From Noviherbaspirillum autotrophicum (lineage in GTDB: Bacteria > Pseudomonadota > Gammaproteobacteria > Burkholderiales > Burkholderiaceae_D), in contig NZ_JWJG01000028.1 in assembly GCF_000818395.1 (NCBI RefSeq), forward strand, positions 960,726 to 1,024,725: a stretch of DNA of 64,000 nucleotides, given 5' to 3'. The position numbers were made by a program, and so were the translations under genes. Positions 52,750-63,795 of this stretch are shown piece after piece. How positions within the stretch are numbered: the first letter of the stretch is position 1; each line of letters starts with the position of its first letter. The notes under the pieces are model-generated. The model did not search any database. It worked only from the letters and a program-made list of their open reading frames with translations, and had not been told where the DNA came from.

Positions 52750-54573
52750 TCAGTCTCCCATCACGCTGCCTTCGCGGCGCGGATCGGCGCCGCCGAACCA
52801 CATGTCATCGCCGTGAATACGCACGCGCATGATGCCTTGCAGGCCCGACGTCTGTTCCATGAGGCGCACATTGTGCCCCTTCGCCTTCAACTGATCGACC
52901 AGCATGGAGGACACGCGGCCCTGCTCCAGTTCGGTCGGGCCGTTGCGGCTGCCGAAGTTGGGCAGGCTGATTGCCTGCTGCACGTTCAGCCCCCAATCCA
53001 TCGTGGCGACCAGCACCTTGGCGACGTAGTTGATAATCGCTGAACCGCCGGGAGAACCGGTCGACAGCACCAATGCTCCTGTTCCCTTCTCGAAAACCAG
53101 GGTCGGGGCCATCGAGCTGCGCGGACGCTTGTTGGGCTCGACACGATTGGCAATCGGACCATGGGCATCCTGCGCATCGAACGAAAAATCGGTCAATTGA
53201 TTATTCAGCAAGAACCCGTCCACCATCTGCCGCGAGCCGAATGCGTCCTCGATGGTCGTCGTCATCGAAATCGCGTTTCCCTTGGCGTCGACGATCGAAA
53301 TGTGCGAGGTGCACGGCAATTCCGGTGAGGTGTCCATCCCCTGCGCGACATCGATTGCCAGCGGCATGCCGGGCTGCGCCTGGCCCATCGACCGGTCCGT
53401 GATCAGGGCTGCCCGTTCGGCGAGATATTTCTTGTCGACCAGCGGCTTGAAGCTATTGCCCGGCAAGGGTACGAAGTCGGTATCGGCAACATAGCGCGCG
53501 CGGTCGGCATAGGCGAGGCGCCCGGCTTCGGAAAACAGGTGCACCGCCTGTGCGTTCAGTCGCCCGTCTTTCGGCGCCAGCGGGCGCATGTCCTTCGTCT
53601 CAAGCATGCCCAGCATCTGCGCAATTGCGATCCCGCCGGAAGACGGCGGCGGCATGCCGCATACCGTCCATGCCTTGTAATCGGTGCAGATCGGCTCACG
53701 CACCTGGGCCCGATACGAGGCGATATCGGCTGCCCGCAGCAAGCCGGGACTGGTCGGGTGGTTGCGCACCTTGGCTTCGATGTCGCGCGCGATCGGCCCC
53801 TTGTAGAATGCGTCGGCACCACCCAGCGCAATATCGCGCAACACCTTGGCCAGCACGGGGTTTTTCAGCATGTGGCCGGTTGGCCAAGGATTGCCGTCCT
53901 TGTCGTAAAAATAGGCCGCCGCCACCGGATCCTTTTTCAAGTGCGGCTCGCTTTTCAACAGGGTTGCAAGACGCGGGCTGATCGGAGAGCCTTCCTCCGC
54001 CAGCCTGATTGCGGGCGCAAACAGCGAGGCCCATGGCAGCTTGCCATACTCCCTGTGCGCCAGTTCCAGCATGCGCAGCACGCCCGGAGTGCCGACCGAG
54101 CGGCCGCCGACGACACCTTCGTAAAACGGCATCGCCTTGCCTTCCGGCGTCTGGAAAAGTTGTTCAGTGGCGGCAGAGGGGGCAGTTTCGCGCCCATCGA
54201 AGGCCTTGACGGCCTTGCCGTCTTGCGCGCCCCGGCCTTGCGCCGCCCGGTCGTAATACAGCAGGAATGCGCCGCCACCAATGCCGGACGACTGCGGCTC
54301 GACCAGCGTCAAGACCATCTGCACTGCAATTGCCGCGTCGATGGCGGAACCACCCACACGCAAGACCTGATACCCCGCATCGGTGGCCAGTGGATTGGCG
54401 GTGGCCACCATGAATTTGCGGGCCACCGAGCCGGCTTTTTCGGTATAGCCGGAGGCACCTTCCGGGGATTGCATGCCGGGCTCCGGCGCTGCCTGCCGAG
54501 GCGCCGGGCCGGTAGCGCAACCAGCGGCCAGGATCAGTACGAGCGCAAGGGAACCAATTCTTGTCTTGTTCAT
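52750..54573 (-). CDS. ggt: Gamma-glutamyltransferase lipoprotein
   Basis: The 607-residue enzyme starts MNKTRIGSLALVLILAAGC, a lipoprotein signal with Cys 19, so it is membrane-anchored in the periplasm rather than free. The precursor cleaves itself before the Thr in LPCTSHISIVDAKGNAISMTTTIE, the start of the small subunit. The PGSSGGSAIINYV-like block appears as LSTGSPGGSAIINYVAKVL. It splits glutathione and transfers glutamyl groups. A longer frame begins at 54645 but lacks a signal, so ATG 54573 is chosen. Confidence 0.92.
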   Translation of the reverse strand: MNKTRIGSLALVLILAAGCATGPAPRQAAPEPGMQSPEGASGYTEKAGSVARKFMVATANPLATDAGYQVLRVGGSAIDAAIAVQMVLTLVEPQSSGIGGGAFLLYYDRAAQGRGAQDGKAVKAFDGRETAPSAATEQLFQTPEGKAMPFYEGVVGGRSVGTPGVLRMLELAHREYGKLPWASLFAPAIRLAEEGSPISPRLATLLKSEPHLKKDPVAAAYFYDKDGNPWPTGHMLKNPVLAKVLRDIALGGADAFYKGPIARDIEAKVRNHPTSPGLLRAADIASYRAQVREPICTDYKAWTVCGMPPPSSGGIAIAQMLGMLETKDMRPLAPKDGRLNAQAVHLFSEAGRLAYADRARYVADTDFVPLPGNSFKPLVDKKYLAERAALITDRSMGQAQPGMPLAIDVAQGMDTSPELPCTSHISIVDAKGNAISMTTTIEDAFGSRQMVDGFLLNNQLTDFSFDAQDAHGPIANRVEPNKRPRSSMAPTLVFEKGTGALVLSTGSPGGSAIINYVAKVLVATMDWGLNVQQAISLPNFGSRNGPTELEQGRVSSMLVDQLKAKGHNVRLMEQTSGLQGIMRVRIHGDDMWFGGADPRREGSVMGD

Positions 54574-54696
54574 GCGTGCCTTTGCGAGCATGGGAAGGAG
54601 TAGTCTATCCCGGGCAAAAAACGCTGTCATTGCGGGCCGCCGCAAATGCCCGCTTCTATGGCCTGCGCTTGAGGTGCCTCATTAAGCGCGGAGAAA

Positions 54697-54717
54697 CCGG
54701 GGCGGCAGGCGCCCCGG
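54697..54717 (-). terminator. Terminator-like hairpin after the SDR gene
   Basis: CCGGGGCG and CGCCCCGG pair over five bases, ten bases after the SDR stop. It is GC-rich with no T-run on the minus strand. Confidence 0.5.
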
Positions 54718-54726
54718 ATATCGGCC

Positions 54727-55485
54727 TTACTTCGGCTGCATGCGAATTGCGCCGTCCAGGCGAATCGTTTCGCCGTTGAGCATCACGTTCTCGATGATGG
54801 TCTTGGCCAGGTGTGCATATTCTGCCGCCTTGCCGAGACGGGGGGGGAACGGCACCATGCGTCCGAGTGCATCCTGCACTTCCTGCGGCATGCCCAGAAG
54901 CATGGGCGTTTCAAAAATGCCCGGGGCGATCGTCATGACGCGAATGCCGTTACGCGACAGGTCACGCGCCATGGGCAGCGTCATGCCGACCACCGCCGCC
55001 TTCGACGCGCCGTAGGCAGCCTGGCCAATCTGGCCGTCATAGGCTGCAACCGACGCGGTGTTGATGATCACGCCACGTTCGCCGTCCTGGCTGGCGTCGG
55101 TCTTGGACATGGCATCCGCCGCCAGGCGCGCCATATTGAAGGTGCCGATGAGGTTGACATTGACGGTGCGCTGGAACACGTCCAGCGGGTGCGGGCCGTC
55201 CTTGCCCACTGTTTTTACGGCCGGTGCGATGCCGGCACAGTTGACCAGGCCGCGCAATGAGCCCATCGACGTTGCCGCATCCACTACGGCCTTGGCGTCC
55301 GCTTCCGATGTGACGTCGCATTTGACGAAGCGGCCCTTCAGCTCGGTTGCGAGCTTTTCACCGGCTTCCACCTGTACGTCGGCGATCACTACCTTGCCGC
55401 CGTTGTCGACGATCATGCGCGCCGTCGCTGCGCCCAAGCCTGATGCGCCGCCGGTGATGATGAATACATTGCTTCCAATCTGCAT
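54727..55485 (-). CDS. Short-chain dehydrogenase, 3-hydroxyacyl-CoA dehydrogenase-like
   Basis: The 252-residue protein has [15 protein letters not shown] for NAD, the NCAGIAPA strand, Ser in [16 protein letters not shown] and [10 protein letters not shown] with the catalytic Tyr and Lys. The sequence, with [20 protein letters not shown] and a late [15 protein letters not shown], is close to the HSD17B10 group. That group oxidises 3-hydroxyacyl-CoA in branched-chain amino acid and fatty acid breakdown. ATG 55485 has GAGGA before it. A perfect 20-base palindrome lies 47 bases upstream. Confidence 0.9.
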   Translation of the reverse strand: MQIGSNVFIITGGASGLGAATARMIVDNGGKVVIADVQVEAGEKLATELKGRFVKCDVTSEADAKAVVDAATSMGSLRGLVNCAGIAPAVKTVGKDGPHPLDVFQRTVNVNLIGTFNMARLAADAMSKTDASQDGERGVIINTASVAAYDGQIGQAAYGASKAAVVGMTLPMARDLSRNGIRVMTIAPGIFETPMLLGMPQEVQDALGRMVPFPPRLGKAAEYAHLAKTIIENVMLNGETIRLDGAIRMQPK

Positions 55486-55531
55486 TTGGTCCTCTCTGTG
55501 GAATGGGTGTAACGATGAATGCTGTGAAGAA

Positions 55532-55551
55532 TTACGTTTACGTAAACGTAA
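55532..55551. promoter_or_regulatory. Perfect 20-base palindrome, likely operator
   Basis: TTACGTTTACGTAAACGTAA reads the same on both strands. It is placed 47 bases before the SDR start. From memory it resembles the site of LiuR, a MerR-type regulator of branched-chain amino acid and fatty acid breakdown, which would fit the enzyme. The palindrome is seen; the regulator is inferred. Confidence 0.7.
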
Positions 55552-55587
55552 ATTTCCGGCCATTTTAGCGAATTTGCAGCAAAAGAC

Positions 55588-55611
55588 AAAAGGCAGCCGA
55601 AGCTGCCTTTT
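55588..55611 (-). terminator. Rho-independent terminator of hppA
   Basis: AAAAGGCAGC and GCTGCCTTTT form a 10-base-pair stem with a CGAA loop, then T-rich sequence on the minus strand. It lies 17 bases beyond the hppA stop. Confidence 0.85.
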
Positions 55612-55627
55612 GCCGGACCGAGCATAC

Positions 55628-57769
55628 TTATTGTTTCGCCGCGGCCTGATCGACGGTTCCCGGCGCGCTTATAGACGCCGCTGGAGCAGTCACTGCAGCT
55701 GGCGCTCCGGCATGCGGGATGGACATCTGGGCGCCGACCGACGGCAGCAGCGGCACCAGCAACAATGCCACGATATTGATGATCTTGATTAATGGATTGA
55801 CGGCGGGACCAGCCGTATCCTTGTACGGATCGCCAACGGTATCACCGGTCACCGCCGCCTTGTGGGCTTCGGACCCTTTGCCGCCGTAATTGCCGTCTTC
55901 AATATATTTCTTGGCGTTATCCCATGCGCCACCGCCGGTCGTCATCGAGATCGCGACGAACAGGCCAGTGACGATCGTGCCCATCAGCAGGCCGCCGAGC
56001 GCGGCCGGGCCGAGGAGCAGCCCCACCAGGATCGGCACGGCCACCGGCAAGAGCGACGGCACGATCATTTCCTTGATTGCGGAAGCGGTCAGCATGTCGA
56101 CGGCGCGGTCATACTGCGGCTTGCCGCTGCCATCCATGATGCCCTTGATCTCGCGGAACTGGCGGCGCACTTCGATGACCACCGCGCCGGCCGCGCGCCC
56201 CACCGCTTCCATCGCCATGGCACCGAACAGGTACGGAATCAGGCCGCCGATGAACAGTCCGACGATCACCATCGGATTGGACAAGTCGAACGACGTGCTC
56301 TTGCCGACTGAATCGAGCGCATGCGTATAGTCGGCAAACAGCACCAGAGCGGCCAGGCCGGCGGAGCCGATCGCGTAGCCCTTGGTTACGGCCTTGGTGG
56401 TATTGCCGACGGCATCGAGCGGATCGGTGATCGCACGCACCGAATCGGGCAGCTCCGCCATTTCGGCAATGCCGCCGGCGTTGTCCGTGATCGGGCCGTA
56501 GGCATCGAGTGCAACAATGATGCCGGCCATTGACAGCATCGAGGTCGCGGCAATCGCCACGCCATACAGCCCGGCCAGCCAGTAGGTGGTCAGGATGGCG
56601 GCGCATACCGCGAGCACCGGATAGGCGGTGGCCTTCATGGACACGCCCAGGCCGGCGATGATGTTGGTGCCATGGCCGGTGGTGGACGCTTCGGCGATAT
56701 GGCGCACCGGCTTGAAGTCCGTGCCGGTGTAGTATTCGGTGATGTAGACCATGAGGCCGGTCAGTACAATGCCCACCACGGCGGCTCCCATCATCGGTAC
56801 GCGCATCGCCTCGGGCATCACGGTCCAGGTCACGACCGCGAAGCCGATCAGCGACAGGCCAGCTGCCCACCACAGGCCGGTGTACAGCGCGAACATTATT
56901 TTCTTGCCGGGCTTGGCCTTGACCATCGAGCAGCCGACGATCGATGCCAGAATCGACACACCCCCCAGCAGCAGCGGATACAGGATGGCCTGGGCTTCCG
57001 CTCCGGTGACCACCAGCGCGCCAAGCAGCATGGTCGCAATCAGCGTCACCACGTAGGTTTCGAACAGGTCGGCCGCCATGCCCGCGCAGTCGCCGACGTT
57101 GTCGCCGACGTTATCGGCGATCACCGCCGGGTTGCGCGGATCGTCTTCAGGAATGCCGGCTTCGACCTTGCCCACAAGGTCGGCACCGACGTCAGCACCC
57201 TTGGTGAAGATACCGCCGCCCAGACGCGCAAAGATCGAGATCAGCGATGCGCCGAAGCCCAAGCCGATGAGCGGCTTGATCACGTCGTGCGCGGAGACTC
57301 CGGCAGCGGCTGCCGAGGAACTGAGCCCCCAGTAGAACAGCGTCACGCCCAGCAGGCCCAGGCCGACCACCAGCATGCCGGTGATCGCGCCGCCCTTGAA
57401 GGCGACATTCAGGGCTTCATTCATGCCCTTGGTTGCGGCCTGCGCGGTGCGCACATTGGCGCGTACCGATACATTCATGCCGATGAAGCCGCAAGCACCC
57501 GACAGCAGCGCGCCCAGCAGAAATCCGAGCGCAGTCTTCAAGCCGAGGCCAGGAATAAGGGCAATCGCAATGAACAACACGACGCCGACAATGCCGATGG
57601 TGCGGTACTGCCGTGCAAGATAGGCGGCCGCGCCTTGCTGGATGGCTGCGGCGATTTCCTGCATGCGTGCATTGCCCGCGTCCTGGTTCAAGATCCAGCT
57701 GCGCGATATGAGTCCGTAGATGACGGCGATGACGCCGCATGCCACGGCAAACCACAAGCCTGTTGCCAT
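55628..57769 (-). CDS. hppA: Membrane proton-translocating pyrophosphatase
   Basis: The 713-residue protein has about 16 helices. The catalytic loop is [54 protein letters not shown], with [22 protein letters not shown] near the C-terminus. It pumps protons outward using PPi hydrolysis. The GNTTKA block near residue 460 has Lys where K-dependent forms have Ala, so this is the K-independent H+ type. GGAGGTGAG precedes ATG 57769. A C-terminal extension of about 40 residues rich in Ala/Pro is unusual. Confidence 0.95.
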   Translation of the reverse strand: MATGLWFAVACGVIAVIYGLISRSWILNQDAGNARMQEIAAAIQQGAAAYLARQYRTIGIVGVVLFIAIALIPGLGLKTALGFLLGALLSGACGFIGMNVSVRANVRTAQAATKGMNEALNVAFKGGAITGMLVVGLGLLGVTLFYWGLSSSAAAAGVSAHDVIKPLIGLGFGASLISIFARLGGGIFTKGADVGADLVGKVEAGIPEDDPRNPAVIADNVGDNVGDCAGMAADLFETYVVTLIATMLLGALVVTGAEAQAILYPLLLGGVSILASIVGCSMVKAKPGKKIMFALYTGLWWAAGLSLIGFAVVTWTVMPEAMRVPMMGAAVVGIVLTGLMVYITEYYTGTDFKPVRHIAEASTTGHGTNIIAGLGVSMKATAYPVLAVCAAILTTYWLAGLYGVAIAATSMLSMAGIIVALDAYGPITDNAGGIAEMAELPDSVRAITDPLDAVGNTTKAVTKGYAIGSAGLAALVLFADYTHALDSVGKSTSFDLSNPMVIVGLFIGGLIPYLFGAMAMEAVGRAAGAVVIEVRRQFREIKGIMDGSGKPQYDRAVDMLTASAIKEMIVPSLLPVAVPILVGLLLGPAALGGLLMGTIVTGLFVAISMTTGGGAWDNAKKYIEDGNYGGKGSEAHKAAVTGDTVGDPYKDTAGPAVNPLIKIINIVALLLVPLLPSVGAQMSIPHAGAPAAVTAPAASISAPGTVDQAAAKQ

Positions 57770-57971
57770 ATTCTCACCTCCATTGTTGTTCACGTCTAAG
57801 TTAGAACACGGTCCGGAGGATAGCGACGGCATTTTCCTTTAATTGCGGCCAACGGATCTCTGCTGTCGTCGTCCTGCGGGCACTGCGTACTGCAAAAACT
57901 TTTCCGTTCTTCTTTATTGGAGTCGGATTGGGCCACTCGCTGTCTGAGCTGGATCAATTCCGGCCATGGCA

Positions 57972-58001
57972 CAAAAAAAGCGGACACAAGGTCCGCTTTT
58001 T
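57972..58001 (-). terminator. Rho-independent terminator of adk
   Basis: AAAAAAAGCGGAC and GTCCGCTTTTTTT pair over a five-base loop. It begins right at the adk stop codon on the minus strand. Confidence 0.88.
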
Positions 58002-58667
<666 letters not shown>

Positions 58668-58796
58668 CTAAACGAGTTTTAAATTCGGTCGTGGTGACGG
58701 GGATATTTCACCCCAAGACATGCTTTTTATCACACAAACATTGCATGAAACTTACCACAGAATTCTGCCAAACCGGCACTTCGGTATTGTTTTCTT

Positions 58797-59555
58797 CTAA
58801 TTTTCTTGACCAAAGTGCAGCCTTACCCGCGCCAAGTCTTCCGGCGTATCGACTCCCGCAGCCGGCGCATTTTCAGTTACGTGCACCGCGATCGGATAAC
58901 CATGCCAGAGAACCCGCAATTGCTCCAGGGCTTCGATCTGCTCCAGCGGCGATTGCGCGAGCCTCGGATAAGCTTGCAGGAATGCATTGCTGTACGCGTA
59001 AAGCCCGATATGCCTTAACGGCTGATAGCCGGCTGGAAGCGTTTCTCTTGTCTTTACGAAAGCATCGCGGTGCCAGGGAATGGTGGCGCGCGAAAAATAT
59101 AGCGCCCTGCCCGCCTTGTCCAGCACCACCTTGACCACGTTCGGGTTAAAAACGTCGGCCACGTCGGCAATCGGATGCGCGGCGGTTGCTATCGGCACCC
59201 GCGCGTCGATCAGCGCCGCAGCGGCGGAAATCAGCGCCGGATCGATCAGCGGCTCGTCCCCCTGCACATTTACGATCACCGCGTCATCCGGCAGTTTCAT
59301 GGCAGCGGCAACCTCGGCAATACGGTCGGTGCCGGACGGATGGTCGGAGCGAGTCATATGCACCGTTATCCCGTGCTGCTCACAGGCCACGAGAATATCA
59401 GCATGGTCGGTCGCCACGACAACCCGGGCCGCGCCCGACTGTGCAGCCCGCTGCGCGACGCGCACGATCATGGGTTTGCCCCCCAAATCGGCCAACGGCT
59501 TGTTGGGCAGACGCGTCGACGCCAGGCGGGCGGGAATGATGACGGTGAATGACAT
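58797..59555 (-). CDS. kdsB: CMP-Kdo synthetase
   Basis: The 252-residue enzyme activates Kdo as CMP-Kdo for LPS. It begins [37 protein letters not shown], with the nucleotide-binding Arg and Lys. [25 protein letters not shown] and [18 protein letters not shown] complete the family. ATG 59555 is the family start; a frame extending to 59753 lies in the Trm112 gene. It follows ycaR and lpxK. Confidence 0.95.
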   Translation of the reverse strand: MSFTVIIPARLASTRLPNKPLADLGGKPMIVRVAQRAAQSGAARVVVATDHADILVACEQHGITVHMTRSDHPSGTDRIAEVAAAMKLPDDAVIVNVQGDEPLIDPALISAAAALIDARVPIATAAHPIADVADVFNPNVVKVVLDKAGRALYFSRATIPWHRDAFVKTRETLPAGYQPLRHIGLYAYSNAFLQAYPRLAQSPLEQIEALEQLRVLWHGYPIAVHVTENAPAAGVDTPEDLARVRLHFGQEN

Positions 59556-59587
59556 GGGAATGGCGCCTGCGTGCGCAGGCGGATTGA

Positions 59588-59782
59588 TCAGCTGGCGGAT
59601 GGTGCGGGCGATGTCGGCGCATTCAAGTCGCGCGCCTGGTCGGCCCACATGATCGGAATGCCGTCGCGGATCGGGAATGCAAGCTTGTCCGGCTTGCAAA
59701 TCAGCTCCTGTGCATTTTTGTTGTATTCGAGCGGTCCCTTGCAAATCGGGCAAACCAGGATATCAAGCAGTCGGGCGTCCAC
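59588..59782 (-). CDS. Trm112/YcaR family small zinc-ribbon-like protein
   Basis: The 64-residue protein starts [21 protein letters not shown] and has [11 protein letters not shown]. It belongs to the UPF0434/Trm112 family; only the first CxxC pair is present, so zinc binding may be lost. The gene overlaps the 3' end of lpxK by 20 bases and precedes kdsB, a fixed order in many proteobacteria. A role in LPS synthesis or as a methyltransferase helper has been suggested, not shown. Confidence 0.92.
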   Translation of the reverse strand: MDARLLDILVCPICKGPLEYNKNAQELICKPDKLAFPIRDGIPIMWADQARDLNAPTSPAPSAS

Positions 59783-60854
59783 GACATTTCTCCACTATGC
59801 GTTCTGCCAGCGCGTCATCGAGGCGCGCTGTCACGGGGACGACCCACAAGCGCGGGTCGTTTCTCAGCGTATCAAGTTGCATACATTTTACTGCATCCTT
59901 CTCTGTCACCAGAATGATATCGGCCTGGATTTTTGCAAAAGGGTCATCGGCAAAAGCGTAATGATCGGGCAGCGGCATCTCGTCGATGACAAGGCCGGCG
60001 TTGCGCAGCATCGCAAAAAAACGCGCCGGATTGCCGATGCCCGCTGCAGCGACGATGCGCGGTCGCTTCATGCCAAGCATGGCTGGAAAATCTTGCAGCG
60101 CCACTGCTTGCGAAGGATCAGTCAGACGCTGCGCAAAATCTCCCGCCAGTTGCATACGAAATATAGGCTGCGGCAATCCTGCAGGCAGTATTTCGCCGTT
60201 GACCACCGTAAAATCGCGCCGACGCGAGGCCGGCTCCCGCAGCGGTCCGGCCGGCAGCATCCAGCCATTGCCGTTGCCTCTCTCGTCGCACAAGACGATT
60301 TCGACGTCGCGCTTCAATGCGTAATGCTGCAAGCCGTCATCGGAGACGATCAGGTTAACGTCGGGATGCTGCGCAAGCAGCGCCTGTGCCGCTGCAACAC
60401 GGTTGCGACCGACGACTACCGGGCATGCGGCGCGTCGCGCGATCAGGAGCGGCTCGTCGCCAACTGTCGCAGGCGACGACTGTGCATCAACAGTCTGCGG
60501 TATGCCGTGGCTTGCGCCATATCCGCGTGAAATTACTCCAGGGACATAACCTGCGCGCCGCAATTGCTGCACCAACCAAATAGTGAACGGCGTCTTGCCG
60601 GTGCCGCCGACGAAGATGTTTCCAACCACAATAACCGGCACGGGCAAGCGGGTCGATGACGACCTGCCCAGCGTGTACGTGGCACGACGCATGGCGGACA
60701 ATGTCCGAAAAACCAGCGAGAGCGGCAACAGCATGCACGACAACACCCCGCGCTGCATCCAGGCGCGCATCAGGGCAGATTCAAGAGTGGAGCGTTGCTG
60801 GGGCAAACGGAAGTTCCCGCCAATGGAAGAGACGGGTACCGCCCGTCGCGGCAT
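59763..60854 (-). CDS. lpxK: Tetraacyldisaccharide 4'-kinase
   Basis: The inner-membrane enzyme phosphorylates lipid A precursor at the 4' position. It has one N-terminal membrane helix ([17 protein letters not shown]), the P-loop [22 protein letters not shown] and [20 protein letters not shown], with the catalytic Asp. The start is uncertain: ATG 60854 gives 363 residues; TTG 60806 after GGCGGG, or ATG 60770, fit the family length better. It lies in exbB-exbD-lpxK-ycaR-kdsB. Confidence 0.93.
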   Translation of the reverse strand: MPRRAVPVSSIGGNFRLPQQRSTLESALMRAWMQRGVLSCMLLPLSLVFRTLSAMRRATYTLGRSSSTRLPVPVIVVGNIFVGGTGKTPFTIWLVQQLRRAGYVPGVISRGYGASHGIPQTVDAQSSPATVGDEPLLIARRAACPVVVGRNRVAAAQALLAQHPDVNLIVSDDGLQHYALKRDVEIVLCDERGNGNGWMLPAGPLREPASRRRDFTVVNGEILPAGLPQPIFRMQLAGDFAQRLTDPSQAVALQDFPAMLGMKRPRIVAAAGIGNPARFFAMLRNAGLVIDEMPLPDHYAFADDPFAKIQADIILVTEKDAVKCMQLDTLRNDPRLWVVPVTARLDDALAERIVEKCRGRPTA

Positions 60855-60922
60855 GAAAGCGGCGCACGGGCGGCCGGATTCATGATGTTCTTGTTATGCA
60901 TGCGCAGAGGCATGCACCGGCA

Positions 60923-61357
60923 TTATTTCTTGCCGCTGGCCTGGGCGGCGAATGTGATCTTGTCGAAGCCAGCCATTCGCGCCGCTTCCAGCACATTGAT
61001 GACTGACTGATGTGCGGCAGTAGCGTCGGCATTGATCACGATGACTGGATCCTTGCCCGCCTGTCCGCGCGCATTCGCCGTGCTTTTCAATTCGTCGGCC
61101 AGGCTGGCGGCGTCATGCGCGCCAACCTGCGTATTGTCGATCGCATAACGCCCTTGAGCGTCGACGCCAACATTGATTTCGGCCGGCTGCTCCATCGCCT
61201 TTTCGGCATCGGCGGTCGGCAGCGTGATTTGCAGCGCGGTGAACTTGCTGTAGGTGGTGGTGACCATGAGGAAGATCAGGATCACCAGCAGCACGTCGAT
61301 AAACGGGATCAGGTTGATTTCCGGATCCTCGCGGCCTTTGCCTTTACGGAAGTCCAT
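60923..61357 (-). CDS. exbD: ExbD/TolR-family biopolymer transport protein
   Basis: The 144-residue protein has one N-terminal helix in EINLIPFIDVLLVILIFLMVTTTY, with the Asp that carries protons. The periplasmic domain ends TVINVLEAARMAGFDKITFAA-like (QSVINVLEAARMAGFDKI). With ExbB it turns proton flow into motion for TonB-type import or for cell-envelope upkeep. No tonB is next to it; the linkage to lpxK is typical of Burkholderiales. Confidence 0.94.
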   Translation of the reverse strand: MDFRKGKGREDPEINLIPFIDVLLVILIFLMVTTTYSKFTALQITLPTADAEKAMEQPAEINVGVDAQGRYAIDNTQVGAHDAASLADELKSTANARGQAGKDPVIVINADATAAHQSVINVLEAARMAGFDKITFAAQASGKK

Positions 61358-61366
61358 TGCAGCGCC

Positions 61367-61972
61367 TTATTTGCGGTTGCCGTGCACGGTATCGACGAAC
61401 TTCACCGCCTGCTGTTCCATGTCGACAATGAAGCTGTCGACCAGTGCGCGGAAGTGGCGATAGAACACTAGGGCCGGCATTGCGATCGCCAGGCCGAAGC
61501 CGGTGTTGTAGAGCGCGACCGAAATACCGTGCGCAAGCTGCGCCGGATTGGTGCCGGTGGCGCTTTGCGAGCCGAAGATCTCGATCATGCCGACGACTGT
61601 GCCGAACAGGCCCATGAGCGGCGCGAGCGTGGCGATGGTGCCGAGCGTGGTCAGGAAGCGTTCCAGTTCATGCGCGGTGCCGCGTCCGGCTTCCTCGATC
61701 GATTCCTTCATCGCGTCGCGCGGCGCATTCACGTTGCGCAGGCCGGCGGCGAGCACGCGGCCCAGCGGCGAATTCTGTTCCAGCTTCGAGATGACTTCGT
61801 TGGAAATCTTTCCGTTGTGGTAGACCCGGATCACTTCATCGAGCAGGTTGGGCGGCAAAATGCGACGGCGGCGCAGGTACAATAGTCGTTCGATGATCAG
61901 TGCCAATGCGACTACGGATGCAATCAGCAACAGCCAGATCGGCCAGCCGGCGGCTTGGATAATGGCGAGCAA
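61367..61972 (-). CDS. exbB: ExbB/TolQ-family proton channel protein
   Basis: The 201-residue protein has three helices: near residues 8-28, around TIATLAPLMGLFGTVVGMIEIF (with the family TxPLxGLxGTV pattern) and around VALYNTGFGLAIAMPALVFYRHF. The start is a TTG with GAGGAG six bases before. It forms the pentameric channel with ExbD, encoded nine bases downstream. It heads the minus-strand run leading to adk. Confidence 0.94.
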   Translation of the reverse strand: MLAIIQAAGWPIWLLLIASVVALALIIERLLYLRRRRILPPNLLDEVIRVYHNGKISNEVISKLEQNSPLGRVLAAGLRNVNAPRDAMKESIEEAGRGTAHELERFLTTLGTIATLAPLMGLFGTVVGMIEIFGSQSATGTNPAQLAHGISVALYNTGFGLAIAMPALVFYRHFRALVDSFIVDMEQQAVKFVDTVHGNRK

Positions 61973-62287
61973 AACAGGCTCCTCGGTTCAAATTCGGATG
62001 GATGCAGAATGTAACGTGTTGGGCCTTTGTGAGCAAGCGTCGCGACACGACAATGCTCCAGGAAAAGTTCTTCACATATCCTGTGGATAACTTTGTGGGT
62101 AAAACCTGTTGCCGTTAGCAAAGTACTTGATTCAAAAGGCTTTTCTCTTACTGCTCAGAAATACATCAGTTTTAACTCCCTCTTTAAAATCAAAGACTTA
62201 CAAACGCAAAATGTTTTTTGCAACGATTTATAACGGCCAGATGACGCATTGGCGCGGCTGTGGAAAGGTTTTGCCTTGGATGACCGC
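61973..62287. other. Divergent region between exbB and xseA with DnaA-box-like sites
   Basis: No gene is supported. TGTGGATAA at 62082-62090 is an exact DnaA-box match and a near match TGTGGGTAA follows at 62094. The sequence turns AT-rich toward xseA. With two boxes and no replication genes near, it is not an origin; regulation by DnaA is only a possibility. Confidence 0.35.
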
Positions 62288-63649
62288 ATGAATACTGGCT
62301 CTGCCATCGATAACCCTGACGGCAAGCCGTCGGTACTGACGGTGTCGGCCCTGAACCAGGCCGTAGCGCGCATGCTGGAACGCAATTTTCCTCTAGCCTG
62401 GGTTTCCGGAGAAATTTCCAATTTCACGCGCGCCGCCTCCGGGCACTGGTATTTCACGCTCAAGGACGACGGCGCCCAAGTGCGCGCCGTCATGTTCCGG
62501 GGCCGCGCGCAATACGCCGATTTTTCGCCGAAGGAAGGCGACAAGGTCGAAGTGCGCGCCTTAGTCACGCTGTATGCGCCGCGCGGCGACTACCAGCTCA
62601 ATGTCGAAGCCATCCGGCGCGCCGGCGTCGGCAACCTGTACGAAGCTTTCCTGAGGCTGAAGGAAAAGCTCAATGCCGAAGGCTTGTTCGATCCGTCGCG
62701 CAAGCGCGAGCTGCCCTTGTTCGCGAGAACGATCGGCATCGTCACCAGCCCGCAGGCAGCCGCCCTGCGCGACATCCTCACCACGCTGCGCCGGCGCGCG
62801 CCGCACGTACAAGTAATCCTGTATCCGACGCCGGTGCAGGGAGAAGGCGCGGCGCAAAAGATTGCGCAGGCCATCGATACTGCATCCGCCCGTGCCGAAT
62901 GCGACGTGCTGCTGGTATGCCGCGGCGGCGGAAGCATCGAGGATTTATGGTCGTTCAACGAAGAAGCGGTGGCGCGCGCAATTGCTGCCTGCGCCATGCC
63001 GGTGGTCTCGGGCGTCGGCCATGAAACCGATTTCACCATCGCCGACTTCGCCGCCGACCTGCGCGCCCCGACACCCACGGCAGCGGCCGAAATGGCTGCG
63101 CTGCCGCGCGCCGACTGGATGGCGACGCTGGAAGCGCATGCGGACGATCTGACGCGGGCGATGCGGCGCCAGCTGGCCGACAGTACGCAGTCGCTCGACT
63201 GGTTCTCGCGCCGGCTGGTCAGCCCGTCGGCCTATATCGGCCGCGAACGGCTGAAACTGCAAGCCTTGCAGGCCCGGCTGGGCCATGCCACGCGCGCGCC
63301 GCTTGAGCGTTCGCGCTTCGCGCTGGCCCATTTGCGCACCCGCCTGGCGGCGCAGCTGCCGGATACGGCCATGCCGCGTGCGCGCATCAAGGACCATGCG
63401 CGCTGCCTGGCCGCCTCCATGCACATGCAGCTTGGGCAGCGCCGGCAGGCACTCGACGCCTTGCATGCGCAGCTGGAGTTGCTCAATCCGCAGCGCACGC
63501 TGGAGCGCGGCTATGCGATGGTGCTCGACGCCAAGGGCAGAATCGTGCGCAGCCCAAAGGATTTGCATCCGCGCCAGGCGGTTACGATGCGGCTGGCGGA
63601 TGGCTCGGCGGAGGTTGGCATTGCCAGCGTGCAGCCGACGCTGGAATAA
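62288..63649 (+). CDS. xseA: Exodeoxyribonuclease VII large subunit
   Basis: The 453-residue protein has the N-terminal OB fold ([35 protein letters not shown]) and the catalytic core [44 protein letters not shown] and [31 protein letters not shown] follow, and then a coiled coil. It degrades single-stranded DNA with XseB, which is not in the window. ATG 62288 aligns with family starts; the frame opens upstream at 62249. Confidence 0.95.
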   Translation: MNTGSAIDNPDGKPSVLTVSALNQAVARMLERNFPLAWVSGEISNFTRAASGHWYFTLKDDGAQVRAVMFRGRAQYADFSPKEGDKVEVRALVTLYAPRGDYQLNVEAIRRAGVGNLYEAFLRLKEKLNAEGLFDPSRKRELPLFARTIGIVTSPQAAALRDILTTLRRRAPHVQVILYPTPVQGEGAAQKIAQAIDTASARAECDVLLVCRGGGSIEDLWSFNEEAVARAIAACAMPVVSGVGHETDFTIADFAADLRAPTPTAAAEMAALPRADWMATLEAHADDLTRAMRRQLADSTQSLDWFSRRLVSPSAYIGRERLKLQALQARLGHATRAPLERSRFALAHLRTRLAAQLPDTAMPRARIKDHARCLAASMHMQLGQRRQALDALHAQLELLNPQRTLERGYAMVLDAKGRIVRSPKDLHPRQAVTMRLADGSAEVGIASVQPTLE

Positions 63650-63795
63650 CGGACTGCCCCCGTCGAGGCCGGAAAGTTCCAGTGCCTGCTTGGCGATGCA
63701 TCAAACTGCGGCTTCATGCAGCCAATTCGCATCCGACATACAATTGATATCTTACAAAAACGACAGCAACCCAAAAAATAGAAAGGAAGAGCACC

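Noticed and set aside
56672-57799. Plus-strand frame of 375 codons over hppA
   Set aside because: Shadow of hppA with strongly biased composition; no signal or domain.
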